The notes: generated by a model not told the origin, from the sequence alone. Shown: positions 16,855-26,431, counted from the stretch's first letter. The stretch: 64,000 bases of DNA from JBBSBY01 sp038250835 (GCA_038250835.1 JBBSBY010000001.1:124001-188000); one strand, 5' to 3'. Numbers and translations are program-made.

Positions 16855-17915
16855 CTATTCCCAATCGAAATCAACACGTTTCCCGAGTTTGGGGGGATCA
16901 CTATCCTTTTGAGGGACAACTTGTTTCGGCGCCTTGTCTTGCGAAACGACATTCTTCGGGTTTGCAGCCGAAATCCGAGGGGGCCCTATCGGCGTCTCTA
17001 CCTGAGGCGTCCCGGATAGAACCTGGAATTCCAAATCGGTTAATTGAATATTCAAAGCCTCATCAGTTTCGGAATATTGAGGCAGAGTGTTGAAGACCAG
17101 AGTTCTGGTTGCAAGAAAGTCTCTCATATCCGTTTTATTCAAAGCAAGGTTCCTTTGAATCTTTAAAAGCTTGGCCCGCATATCATCGGCGTTCTTGGCG
17201 TCATGCGTCAGCAAAGAAATGTAAATTCGGCCTCTTACTAAACCTTTTCTTAAGCACTCGATATAAAACGTTTCATCTTTAGCCGAATCTTGACCTTTGG
17301 CTGACACGAAATAACATGCCGCCTCAACAGAATGTTCTGCAACTTTGGATAAAATATTTTTTATTGTCGTTAAGTTGGAAGAAGCCTCAACGGCCTGTTC
17401 CTCCCGAGGTTCCGCCCCCATGAAAAGAAGTTCGGGATCAGATTGGGTTCTTGAAACAAAGGGGTCCAGCAACATCACGTCAATGGGCTGCTCTCGGATC
17501 ATCTGAACGGCTTCTCTCCCGGAAGTTACACCAACCCAGTTGAACTCGGGTAGAGCTCTGGACCACAATTCCTGTATCTGTGGACTAACAAAAGCCAGGA
17601 TGTTCAGGCGTTCTTCAGGATACAATATTTGAGTAAGCTCAAAGGGAAGCTTATCTTTCTCAGGATACTGGAACACTATTCTTTTGCTGTGGTCGAAAAT
17701 TTTTTCTATTTTATCCGAGGCATATAGATCGGCAATTTTAGAGTTTCCGTTTTTATGAATTTATCCGAGTCATTACGTATAACCATCGCCGATGCCGTAG
17801 GCCCGGCTTGTAATGTTAGCAGGTATGGCAGAATATCCGGAAACTGCACCAGCTTTCATAACTTCTTGCCCCAATTCACGGCCTGCTTTTTGATAACGCT
17901 CTCAGATAAAAACAC
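16855..17915 (-). pseudogene. Broken gene with receiver-like domain, coupled to the FHA gene
   Basis: The intact 3' part (from GTG 17676) is 273 residues, with a receiver-like stretch (ILAFVSPQIQELW...VMLLDPF) that lacks the usual acidic pair, and a Pro-rich tail. The reading extends upstream with clear coding character to GTG 17915, one base after the FHA stop at 17917. Codon 20 is TGA (17858-17856), and between 17760 and 17709 the frame shifts by one; adding one T to the T5 run at 17750-17754 would join DKFIKNG to NSKIADLYASDKIEKIF. Two lesions suggest a decayed gene of about 353 codons. Function unknown. Confidence 0.65.
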
Positions 17916-17916
17916 C

Positions 17917-18463
17917 TTATCGATAAGATCCAATTGCTTGAAAAGGATAATTTGCGCCGGCCGGAGGCTCGATATCTATTATCAACACAGGTTCAGTTTC
18001 CTGATCTTTAGCGCATTCCGGACAGTAGAGAGCCCCTGATACGAGAAGACAAGCGGAGGTGAATTGAGGGGGGGATTTCGATCCCACACTTGGCGCAAGA
18101 CGAATTGCCTTCATGTTTGACCAGAAACATGGTTTCCCCGACTTTTATTATGTCACCATTCTTTAGATCCACCTCGGGATATTTGTGAGCAGCGGCTTGT
18201 TCAGGGGATTCATCTTCAGACCGGCCGCCGTATTTACGGTCATTTATATAGGTTCCATTCAAACTTCCAAGATCTCTCAACCGCGCAAATGGTGGATTTA
18301 CTTCAAGGAGGAAATGGTGACGACTGCAGGTCCGGTCATCGGCAGGCAAACAAGCGTGGCAATCGGGATCACGGCCAAAAATAAATAGATCATACTCCGT
18401 GAAAGTGAAAATTCGACCTTTATTATGTCCATTCATTGTTTCAAGCGTTATGCTGTACGGCAT
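17917..18463 (-). pseudogene. FHA domain protein with zinc ribbon, frameshifted at a G7 run
   Basis: From ATG 18463 (CGGAG upstream) the protein has an FHA phosphothreonine-binding domain: FGRDPDC, CSRHHFLLE, LGSLNGTYIN (residues 29-75). It then reads CAKCGIEIPP (Cys123, Cys126) and in the present frame ends at 18008. On the plus strand a run of seven G (18068-18074) lies here; removing one restores IPPQFTSACLLVSGALYCPECAKD and a further 30 residues to a stop at 17917. The restored CxxC...CxxC pair is a zinc ribbon. So the gene is either phase-variable, mutated, or mis-sequenced. It is coupled to the broken gene downstream. Confidence 0.75.
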
Positions 18464-18832
18464 AGAAGCTCCGTAGGCCGTCAATCTTTATGAATCCGTA
18501 TTGTAAAAGAACATATCCTCAAATGAGGTCAAAAGCAGCGAAAGTTTATTGTCTTTTCTGAAGAAATGTTACCAATTTAATGTCGTGATAAAAACGTAGC
18601 GCCAAAGCGCAAATCACTAAGTACTATAACATGAATTGTTTAACGTAAAAAAGTTAAAGATTACCACGCCGAGCAAATTGTAACTTGCTAAAGCCGATTT
18701 ATGGAGTTTTTCTGCAATTAAAAACTCGCTATCAGAGTCCTGGATGTGAAGAAATCCTGAAGGACTGGAACGGAATTGATTATCTGGATTAACGGAAGGG
18801 GGTATTTGGCAAACCGGCTCTAACTAATCATA
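18464..18832. other. Intergenic stretch without a gene
   Basis: About 370 bases between two minus-strand genes. It is AT-rich, with no open frame with a ribosome site, no palindrome of note and no match to the dispersed repeats. It presumably holds the FHA promoter. Confidence 0.4.
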
Positions 18833-19813
18833 TCATTTTTTTGCCGTATCCCGTCTAAGCTTTTGAAATAATCGTTCGGAAATTGCCTCGGCTAAGGTGT
18901 CCGTCAAACGGTCTACGATTATATCAGCGACTCGCTCGGCGATTCGCTCAGCCATTTGGATGTCCAATCCTACCTCTGTGGCAGTCTCGTCTATTTCATA
19001 GGGAACGGGTTCAAAATCTTCGTGTGAGTTCAGATAATCTCCGTTGTCGTCTTCCGCCTCGGGAGTTTTGGATAGAGACTCGTCAACGCCGTCATAATAA
19101 GAGCTTTCGGACTCAGCTTTAGCTATGTCCGCCATCATAGGTGTAATTGCGCCGCGGACGTAAGCGCTTGTCTTTGTCGTTTGCGCTGCGCCTCCAAGGT
19201 TAAGATTTTCAAAGTCTTCTAAATCGTATTGAAAATCAGAATTAATATATTTAACCTGGCAGGTTACGACATGGGATGGTATTTTGCCGTTTACCGTGTC
19301 AGGTAACCGGAGAAAAGCGTTTAAATCTACCGGCGACTTACATTGAAAGTAGTTGTTAATTTTGGTCAGGAGGGTCTCGATTCCGGCGCCGTCTTTAATT
19401 GGTGTAACTTCACGCAGCAACCAGTACAAATGCAAACCCCAACCGGACTCAACTACAATGGACGGAGGCAACGGAAAACTTCTTACCGCCTTTGCAGCTT
19501 GAGGATGCCCAAAAAAATAAATCTGTTTGCCCGAATAGCCTTCAGGGCCTAGATCCAACCCCGCCCAAAGAGCCACAAGGTAGCGAACATGCTGCCTATC
19601 CTGCTTCATGCTTTCTCTTGGGCAGCATCCGAAAAACACGTGTTGATCCGAAGAATAGATTTCTTTGGAAAGAAGCTCGGTATTTGGAAAATAACGGGTT
19701 CCGATTCGTTTGTCCAAATTCTTGAGGCTTTTTACCGCAATAAAACCTTCCTTGGACCGAAAATAATCCTGGAACAAAGTCTCCAGAAAGTCTTTCCGCG
19801 TGAATTTATTCAT
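18833..19813 (-). CDS. RepB-like DNA primase domain protein, probably inactive
   Basis: A 326-residue protein whose first 190 residues follow the RepB-like/PrimPol primase layout: HVFFGCCPRES, HVRYLVALWAGLDLG, PPSIVVESGWGLHLYWLLRE and VDLNAFLRLPDTVNGK. In active relatives the second stretch reads W-x-D-x-D, with two metal-binding Asp; here it is WAGLD (83-87), so the first Asp is Gly. The rest is acidic, ending in an amphipathic helix rich in AERIAERVADIIVDR-type heptads that may form a coiled coil. Such domains belong to plasmids or phages; no other mobile gene is adjacent. Probably a domesticated relic. Confidence 0.6.
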   Translation of the reverse strand: MNKFTRKDFLETLFQDYFRSKEGFIAVKSLKNLDKRIGTRYFPNTELLSKEIYSSDQHVFFGCCPRESMKQDRQHVRYLVALWAGLDLGPEGYSGKQIYFFGHPQAAKAVRSFPLPPSIVVESGWGLHLYWLLREVTPIKDGAGIETLLTKINNYFQCKSPVDLNAFLRLPDTVNGKIPSHVVTCQVKYINSDFQYDLEDFENLNLGGAAQTTKTSAYVRGAITPMMADIAKAESESSYYDGVDESLSKTPEAEDDNGDYLNSHEDFEPVPYEIDETATEVGLDIQMAERIAERVADIIVDRLTDTLAEAISERLFQKLRRDTAKK

Positions 19814-19979
19814 CTATTGACCCCATCGGTGTTGAAAACATCTTAAGCTTGAAGAGTTCTTTATGTCAACATTTCAAGTAGTTTCGACCGAATTGATTTA
19901 CAATAAACGATAAGTGTCTAAAAACCATCTGAATGATGATTTCTCGCATTATGCCTGCGGATAACTCCCAAAATTAAGA

Positions 19980-21833
19980 TCAGCTATAGTAGGTTGGCCA
20001 AGCCTTGAACATCAGTATGGACCAAAGTTTATGCGAATTATCTTGTCTGCCGGATTGATGATTCTCCCATATCCTGCTGACGATATCTTGATCCAACTTA
20101 CCGTTGGAAGAACTGAACAGGATCTCCTTCGCCCATTCCCTCAATTTGGTTTTTAGCCACTCACCCAGGGGTATCTGAAAACCATATTTAGGTCTTTGGA
20201 TAATTTCACGCGGCACATAGGCGCCGGCAATGTCCTTTAAAATGGCTTTTGTTGTCATGCCTTTTAGTTTGAAATTCAGCGGCAGACGACATGCCGCTTC
20301 CACTACTCTGTAGTCCAGCAGAGGACTTCTGACTTCCAGCGCGTGATCCATGCTCATACGATCCACTTTGGTGAGTATATCTTCCACCATGTAACTTTGA
20401 ATATCAGCAAACATCATCGATAGGACAGGAGTTGTCTCCGGCAATTTTCTCACCATTTCAATCACCGGATCTAAATCCATGTCGTAAGTAACTCCCGTAA
20501 GTCGAGTAACTTCATCAATTGAAAAAGTCCTTGGGATTAGGGCTTCCGGATTGTGTCTCATACGTCTAGCGGCAAGGCTAAACAGCTTCAGTTTCTTGAC
20601 GATGCTCGTCCCATAATAGTCGGTAGTAGCAGGAAGTCTGTCTATCGCAGGCTCAACAACACTCTCTATAAATGCAGCCGGCATGCGGTCATACAGAACC
20701 TGAATTTTCCGCGCTAAATAGCGATCATAACCTCCAAACAGTTCATCCCCGCCATCTCCGGAGAGGGCAACCGTAACTTTTTTTCGTGTCTCCTTACATA
20801 AATGCCAGGTAGGCAGAGCCGATGAATCCGCGAATGGCTCCCCGAATCTGAGGGCAATTTTTTTAAACGTGGAGCGTATATTCATATCGACTTCACTCTC
20901 CGAGTGAGCCGTGCCCAATCGCGCGGCAGCAAGTCCGGACCATTTGGATTCATCGTGCGTCGTGCCCGGGAACGCTATGCTGAAGGTTTGGACCTTTGCC
21001 GGCGTAAGCTGAGTCATCATGGAGGTGATCAGCGAAGAATCGATGCCACCACTAAGAAACGCCCCTAATGGAACATCGGAAATCATCCTTAGTTCAACGG
21101 CGTCTCTTATTAACGACTCTAACCTATTTTTTTCGCGTTTGTAATTAAGACTCGGCTCAGGGGACGGTAGATTCCAATATTGCCGGCATGTTAATCCTTT
21201 CTTGTCGAAACTGCCGTAATGGCCTGCGGGTAATTTATGAATATGTTTGTAGATCGATTGCGGCGCAGGAATAAAATCGTACAAAAAATATTCAAACAGC
21301 GCTTGATTATCAACATCCAGTGGAGCAATCTGAGCCGCTTTCAATGAATCGAGTTCAGAAGACCAGAGGAACACGCCGTTTTGAGTAAAATAATAGAAAG
21401 GCTTCTTGCCCACCCTATCTCTTGCAAAAAAAAGACTTTGCTTTGGCTCATCCCATATGGCAAATGCGAACATACCGTTCAGCTCGTCAAGCATAGTTTC
21501 CTGTTTTTCTAAATACAGCGCTAGAATGACTTCAGTGTCCGATTGTGTCCTGAACTTATGTCCCATGTTCTCAAGGCGGGCGCGAATTTCCCGAAAATTG
21601 TAAATCTCCCCGTTGAATACAACGGCAACTTGAGAATCATCTGAAATCATCGGTTGATTTGCGGCATTAGACAAGTCCAGTATGGAAAGTCTTGTGTGGC
21701 CCAAAGCGCAATGTGGAAAGATGTGAATACCTTGAGCGTCCGGGCCGCGATGCAGAAGTCGACTGCTCATTTGCCGAACTTTTTCAGCAGAAGCTATTTG
21801 TGAAAAATCAACCAGCCCGCAGATACCGCACAT
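19980..21833 (-). CDS. asnB: Asparagine synthase, glutamine-hydrolysing
   Basis: A 617-residue class-II amidotransferase. The N-terminal nucleophile is Cys2 (MCGICGLVDF), with RGPDAQG, NGEIYNF and the glutaminase core to about residue 200. The synthetase domain carries the PP-loop SGGIDSS from residue 261 and SGDGGDELFGGYDRY. It makes asparagine from aspartate, glutamine and ATP, or amidates a sugar/peptide substrate in polysaccharide loci; the lone context does not decide. It is divergent from the zinc-ribbon protein gene, with about 200 bases of shared promoter space. Confidence 0.92.
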   Translation of the reverse strand: MCGICGLVDFSQIASAEKVRQMSSRLLHRGPDAQGIHIFPHCALGHTRLSILDLSNAANQPMISDDSQVAVVFNGEIYNFREIRARLENMGHKFRTQSDTEVILALYLEKQETMLDELNGMFAFAIWDEPKQSLFFARDRVGKKPFYYFTQNGVFLWSSELDSLKAAQIAPLDVDNQALFEYFLYDFIPAPQSIYKHIHKLPAGHYGSFDKKGLTCRQYWNLPSPEPSLNYKREKNRLESLIRDAVELRMISDVPLGAFLSGGIDSSLITSMMTQLTPAKVQTFSIAFPGTTHDESKWSGLAAARLGTAHSESEVDMNIRSTFKKIALRFGEPFADSSALPTWHLCKETRKKVTVALSGDGGDELFGGYDRYLARKIQVLYDRMPAAFIESVVEPAIDRLPATTDYYGTSIVKKLKLFSLAARRMRHNPEALIPRTFSIDEVTRLTGVTYDMDLDPVIEMVRKLPETTPVLSMMFADIQSYMVEDILTKVDRMSMDHALEVRSPLLDYRVVEAACRLPLNFKLKGMTTKAILKDIAGAYVPREIIQRPKYGFQIPLGEWLKTKLREWAKEILFSSSNGKLDQDIVSRIWENHQSGRQDNSHKLWSILMFKAWPTYYS

Positions 21834-22030
21834 GTAATCTCCACGAAATATTAAACTGTTTTTCTTGACATTTGCTTAAATTTATGAAAGTTGATTCACG
21901 TGTTTATCCGTATATGGTGGGGTTGATTGATTCTTACGCCAGAGCCACTACGTTTCGTGATTTATACGGTTAAAGCGAATCGTTTTGATATTCCCGGTAT
22001 CAGGCGCTTACCACATGCAAGGAGTCGAGA

Positions 22031-24043
22031 ATGATTCAGGTAAAGTGTCCCGGTTGCGGATACATCCAAACTCTCTCTGAGGAAAGATTTCTTGCCATTT
22101 CCGACGACTACCTGAGTTGTCCACATTGCGGTCAAAATACCCCGAAAGTCTGGACTCCAGCCGGTGAAGATTTTATGCCCGAAGAAGCAAAGCATAAAAT
22201 TTTAGCTTTTTCTCGAAGAATACTCAATGGCGGCGAAATCAACAAAGAAATTGTAACCACTCTTGAATCACAAGTGCGCCGCTATGGTTCTACGCCGGAA
22301 AGTCTTAAAGCTTTAGGTGTGGGGTATGCCGAGGTTCGCGAATACAAAAGAGCGGAAGAGTTCCTCATTGAAGCCGGCCGTGACAATACAAAAGATCCTG
22401 AAATTCTAAGTCCTTTACTAAAGGCGCTCTTGAAACTTGAAAATTTTTCCGACGCCGTACAGCTCGGTGAGGAATTTATCTTTTGCTCGGGAGTCGAGCC
22501 GGGCGCAGCGGATATAGCCAATTTGGCCATGGCATACATTGAAATCGGCAGAATTGGCCAGGCAAAGGAATTACTTGAAAATTTTCCTGAACTAAACCAA
22601 CAAGATTCGGCGGTGAAAATGGTCCGAAAAAGACTGAATAAGCTTAGCAGAAGAGGCTTTGCGGATTTCCTAAAACAGAACGCGACATTAGGCAGAGTTC
22701 TCGGCGCACCCCAAGAGATCAAAGATGCGGAGTTGATCGAACCGATTTGTGACTCATCAGTTGGCATTCCTCGGCCGGTTGACAAACAACCTGAGAAACC
22801 AACGACGCCCGCTCCGGTCCTGCCGACGCCCAATTTGGAATACTGGATTTATGCTTTGGATAAGCATATTCCACAGTGGGAAAATATTAGAGACGGACTA
22901 CTTCAAATAAATCTAAACAAATCCGAACGCGCTCGAATGTTTAGATTTCTTGAATCTTCAATACAGGACGCTGAACTTAGCATTGACTATATCCTCCGCG
23001 ACGACGCTCCCGATTTGTTCAACTATCCGGAAGACATCATCCCGACAATCTCCAGGAATTTAGAGATTGATGAAAAGGAAAATCTTATAAATTCCCAAAT
23101 GATCGTAAGAGTGAGATTCTCCCCCAAGGGAGAACTCTCCTTGAACGAGATTTTTCATATTCAGCGACTTGTTGAGGCTATTAGAAACGTCAAATCAGGA
23201 ATTGTTCAAGACGCAGTGTCGCACATACTGTGGGGAGGCGCCGCCTGGAAATCAGCGGCAGAAAATCCCGCTCAGGATTTTGTGGATTCCCATGTGCATT
23301 ACGACATCTTGGACGAGGGAGAATCGCTTTGGGTTCACACTCACGGCATGATTAAATTCGGATTGCCGGAACTTGAACTTGACGAGGTTTCCGCCGACTC
23401 AGCTATAGCCGCTAAACGATTGCTGGCAAAATTGAGCCGTCGGCTAATAGAATCTAAAGGCTCAGAACTACCGGCAACCTTAGCCTTGACCGGATCAAAG
23501 TTCGTTTTTAACTTAATCCCGCAGGACGCTGATCCTGAAGGGCATTTTCCCCAGGGCAGTGTAAGAATAAACGCTCAAACCGATAAACCGGAGGCGTCTC
23601 CCGAACCTGCGCCAAAGCCGCTTACGGCAGAGAAATCGCATGTCGGTAGTGGGAGGAAGTCCGCTCCCGAAGCGGGAGGCGCATCAAAACCCTTGAACTT
23701 GAACTTGGCCAAAGCAAAGTTGCTAAACGCCCACAAGAAAGCAAAAGAAGACATAGCGTTATTCAAACATAGTTTTCATACAAGAGAGGACACAACACAT
23801 ATTCATGCGGTAAAAATAGGCTTCCCATGCTTGGAAGGTGAACAGGAATGGATGTGGGTTTCTCTTGAATCATGGCGTGGTGAATCCATTTCCGGGTACC
23901 TGGAAAATATGCCGACAATTAGAAGAGATCTGCGTAGAGGCAGCCGAGTCCAAATTGATGAAAAAGACATTTTCGATTGGGTAATAGCCCGGAACGGCTG
24001 TATAGAAAAAGGGGCTTACACTGAAAACGCCATGAATCACTAA
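22031..24043 (+). CDS. Zinc-ribbon, TPR and DUF2314 protein
   Basis: A 670-residue protein starting after AAGGAG. Residues 1-40 form a zinc ribbon (CPGCGYIQ...LSCPHCGQ). Residues 75-215 look like TPR-type helical repeats (KALGVGYAEVREYKRAEEFL, AMAYIEIGRIGQAKELL). A middle domain of about 220 residues has HYDILDEGESLWVHTHGMIKFGLPELEL, reminiscent of DUF4261-like proteins. The C-terminal 70 residues match DUF2314 (AVKIGFPCLEGEQEWMWVSL...IDEKDIFDWV). Cytoplasmic, function unknown. The architecture suggests a scaffold protein. The three-copy repeat follows it. Confidence 0.75.
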   Translation: MIQVKCPGCGYIQTLSEERFLAISDDYLSCPHCGQNTPKVWTPAGEDFMPEEAKHKILAFSRRILNGGEINKEIVTTLESQVRRYGSTPESLKALGVGYAEVREYKRAEEFLIEAGRDNTKDPEILSPLLKALLKLENFSDAVQLGEEFIFCSGVEPGAADIANLAMAYIEIGRIGQAKELLENFPELNQQDSAVKMVRKRLNKLSRRGFADFLKQNATLGRVLGAPQEIKDAELIEPICDSSVGIPRPVDKQPEKPTTPAPVLPTPNLEYWIYALDKHIPQWENIRDGLLQINLNKSERARMFRFLESSIQDAELSIDYILRDDAPDLFNYPEDIIPTISRNLEIDEKENLINSQMIVRVRFSPKGELSLNEIFHIQRLVEAIRNVKSGIVQDAVSHILWGGAAWKSAAENPAQDFVDSHVHYDILDEGESLWVHTHGMIKFGLPELELDEVSADSAIAAKRLLAKLSRRLIESKGSELPATLALTGSKFVFNLIPQDADPEGHFPQGSVRINAQTDKPEASPEPAPKPLTAEKSHVGSGRKSAPEAGGASKPLNLNLAKAKLLNAHKKAKEDIALFKHSFHTREDTTHIHAVKIGFPCLEGEQEWMWVSLESWRGESISGYLENMPTIRRDLRRGSRVQIDEKDIFDWVIARNGCIEKGAYTENAMNH

Positions 24044-24099
24044 TCAGCGACTATTCCACTAATTCACACCTTTGAAAAGGTTTTGTTTAGTCGGCTCCT

Positions 24100-24250
24100 C
24101 GCGTTATTTAAAACCATAAAGCTTCGTCATGCATTCTGTGCTTATCATCGTCCTACCGGCGCAAGCTGGAATCCAGAAAAACTCGGTCCCAGCATTCGCT
24201 GGGACGACGTGTAAGAAACTTTATTCGACGAAGTTTCGAGAAATCCTGTA
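24100..24250 (+). repeat. Dispersed repeat, copy 3
   Basis: Third copy of the family, lying in the 363-base gap before the dehydratase operon. It retains TTAAAACCATAAAGCTTCGTC, a partly decayed first hairpin (CGGCGCAAGCTGGAATCCAG), the perfect second hairpin GTCCCAGC (24186-24193), four bases, GCTGGGAC (24198-24205), and TTTCGAGAAATCCTGTA at the right end. All three copies have the same orientation. Confidence 0.85.
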
Positions 24251-24406
24251 GATTTGTCGACCTGTTCCCGCATTGCCCGGATTTTTCTATTCTTCAGTCA
24301 GATGAACTTTATTCCTTCCCCTCCCCGTCTATTTAGATTAAAATATTCCGATAATTAGTGATATTATTCTCGTTCAAACATTCTGAATCCTATTCGGAGA
24401 AATCCC

Positions 24407-25651
24407 ATGACTGAAAATACGACTGCGCCAAGGAGGGCCATTCAGGCAACCTCTACAATGAAAAAGCTGATGGCGAACCATTTCTTGTCATTAGAACAGG
24501 CAAAGAAGACAGGAAACAAAAAAGTCGCCTGGTGTACATCGGTCGGGCCTGCAGAACTGCTTCACTCCATGGGTTTTCTGGTGTATTTCCCTGAGAATCA
24601 CGGCGCCTTACTTGGCGCAACTCGGATGGCCACGGACTACATTCCCGTTGCAAACAGTGTCGGATACAGCCCGGACATTTGCTCGTATTTAACCGCGGAC
24701 ATTGGGGCTTACCTGAAGAAAGCCACTCCACTCACAAAAGCCTACGGGATTGAGAGCATCCCGAAAGCTGACGTGCTGGTTTACAATACGAATCAATGCC
24801 GCGACGTCCAAGACTGGTTCGCTTTTTACGCTCGGGAGTGGAATGCGCCGTTGTTGGGTTTACACACCCACCGCAGCATACAAGCCGTTGAAGAATTCCA
24901 TGTGTCCGATTTGGCTACGCAGATAAAGCAAATGATTCCCACTTTGGAGGCGGTGTCCGGAAATAAGTTTGACATAGATAAACTAAGGGAAACGGTTCAG
25001 CTATCGTTGGAGTGCACGAAGTTGTGGCGCAAGACTCTGGAATGCGGCGCTCACATCCCGGCGCCTCTTACATTTTTTGACGCCACGATTCACATGGCGC
25101 CCGCGGTGGTACTTCGCGGTTTACCCGAAGCGGTAGCATATTATGAACTTCTGTTGGATGAATTGAATGAACGGATTGCCAATGGAACCGCCGCGGTTGA
25201 AAATGAGAAACATAGGCTTTATTGGGACGGCATGCCGATATGGGGAAAGCTGCGCGATTTGAGCCAACTTTTCACCTCGTTAAACACCAATGTAGTAGCG
25301 TCTACTTATTGCAGCAGTTGGATTTTCAGCGCATTTGATCCTAAAGAGCCGTTTGAATCCATGGCTCGCGCCTACACTGAACTGTTCATTGTGCGAGATG
25401 AAAGTTATAAAGAAGCATACATGGATCAGTGGATAAAGAATTTTTCCATAGATGGTGTAATCTTCCACGACGCCAAGACATGCCCAAATAATTCCAACAG
25501 CCGGTATTGTATGCCCCAGCGGTTGACTGAACGACTCAAAATTCCAAGTCTAGTCATAAACGGTGATCTAAACGACCTGAGGCTCTACTCTGAAGAGCAG
25601 ACGGCTACGAATATCGAGGCCTTCATCGAGCAATTGGATGAGAAAAACTAA
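24407..25651 (+). CDS. 2-hydroxyacyl-CoA dehydratase subunit (HgdB/YjiM-like)
   Basis: A 414-residue protein of the 2-hydroxyglutaryl-CoA dehydratase/benzoyl-CoA reductase D-component family. Cysteines that would hold an iron-sulfur cluster are in GYSPDICSYLTADIGAYL, NTNQCRDVQDWF and CPNNSNSRYCMPQRL. The family removes water from 2-hydroxyacyl-CoA through ketyl radicals, or reduces aromatic CoA esters, after one-electron activation. Only one D-component gene is present rather than two, as in the yjiM-yjiL type. GGAGAAATCCC precedes the ATG. The stop TAA touches the ATG of the activase. Confidence 0.85.
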   Translation: MTENTTAPRRAIQATSTMKKLMANHFLSLEQAKKTGNKKVAWCTSVGPAELLHSMGFLVYFPENHGALLGATRMATDYIPVANSVGYSPDICSYLTADIGAYLKKATPLTKAYGIESIPKADVLVYNTNQCRDVQDWFAFYAREWNAPLLGLHTHRSIQAVEEFHVSDLATQIKQMIPTLEAVSGNKFDIDKLRETVQLSLECTKLWRKTLECGAHIPAPLTFFDATIHMAPAVVLRGLPEAVAYYELLLDELNERIANGTAAVENEKHRLYWDGMPIWGKLRDLSQLFTSLNTNVVASTYCSSWIFSAFDPKEPFESMARAYTELFIVRDESYKEAYMDQWIKNFSIDGVIFHDAKTCPNNSNSRYCMPQRLTERLKIPSLVINGDLNDLRLYSEEQTATNIEAFIEQLDEKN

Positions 25652-26431
25652 ATGGGCGCGCAGTTTTTCGGCGGAGTAGACGTCGGATCATGCACAACCA
25701 AGGCCGTGCTGCTGGATTCCAACCTGAAGATTGTCGGTCTCAGAATTGTCTATTCTGCAACCGATTTTATGGCTTCAGCCCAAGAAGCATGGCGTTTGTG
25801 CTTAAATGAAGCTCAAGTTGAGCCGAGATTTGTGGCACACGTGATCTCGACCGGTTATGGGCGTAAAAGCGTCGAGTTCGCTTCCACCACGTTAACGGAA
25901 ATATCCTGCCACGCAAAAGGATGCTCACATTACTTCAATGGTCCGTTGACGATTGTTGATATTGGAGGCCAGGATAACAAGATTATCAAGCTGGATTCCC
26001 TGGGCAGACGAGTTAGTTTTAAAATGAATCGCAAGTGCGCGGCAGGAACCGGAGCTTTCTTAGAGGAGATGGCGATCAGATTGCGGAAACCCCTGGAAGA
26101 GTTGAATACTCTTGCCGAGTCTGCTGACGGAGAGGTCACTCTGGGTAGTTATTGTACGGTGTTTTCCGCTACTGAAGTGCTTGAAAAAATAAAATCCGGA
26201 AATCCTGTCAATAAGATAGTGAAGGGCCTTTTCCGCTCGGTCGTCAAACGTGTATTGGAAATGGACACCATGACCGACAAGGTGATAATCACAGGGGGCG
26301 TTATAGAGCACAACCACTATTTGGCGGAAATCTTTAAGGAATATACTCAAATTCCTGTGCTTATACCCGAGCATCCTCAGGCAATGGGGGCTCTGGGCGC
26401 AGCATTCTATGCATCTGAGGCGGACGTGTAA
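25652..26431 (+). CDS. 2-hydroxyacyl-CoA dehydratase activase (HgdC/YjiL-like)
   Basis: A 259-residue ASKHA-fold ATPase. The phosphate-binding loop is GGVDVGSCTTKAVLLD; DIGGQDNKII and GGVIEHN are the other ATP motifs. NRKCAAGTGAFLEEM and GSYCTVFSATEV supply the two Cys of the [4Fe-4S] cluster shared by the dimer. It passes an electron to the dehydratase with ATP hydrolysis. It begins directly at the dehydratase stop, so the two are translationally coupled. Oxygen sensitivity of this class implies an anaerobic cell. Confidence 0.9.
   Translation: MGAQFFGGVDVGSCTTKAVLLDSNLKIVGLRIVYSATDFMASAQEAWRLCLNEAQVEPRFVAHVISTGYGRKSVEFASTTLTEISCHAKGCSHYFNGPLTIVDIGGQDNKIIKLDSLGRRVSFKMNRKCAAGTGAFLEEMAIRLRKPLEELNTLAESADGEVTLGSYCTVFSATEVLEKIKSGNPVNKIVKGLFRSVVKRVLEMDTMTDKVIITGGVIEHNHYLAEIFKEYTQIPVLIPEHPQAMGALGAAFYASEADV

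Noticed and set aside
17741..17760. Programmed ribosomal frameshift at the T5 run
   Set aside because: The upstream TGA would already stop translation, and no strong slippery heptamer with a following hairpin is visible.
17856..17858. TGA codon read as selenocysteine
   Set aside because: No obvious SECIS-type hairpin follows, and the gene has a further frame change close by; decay is simpler.
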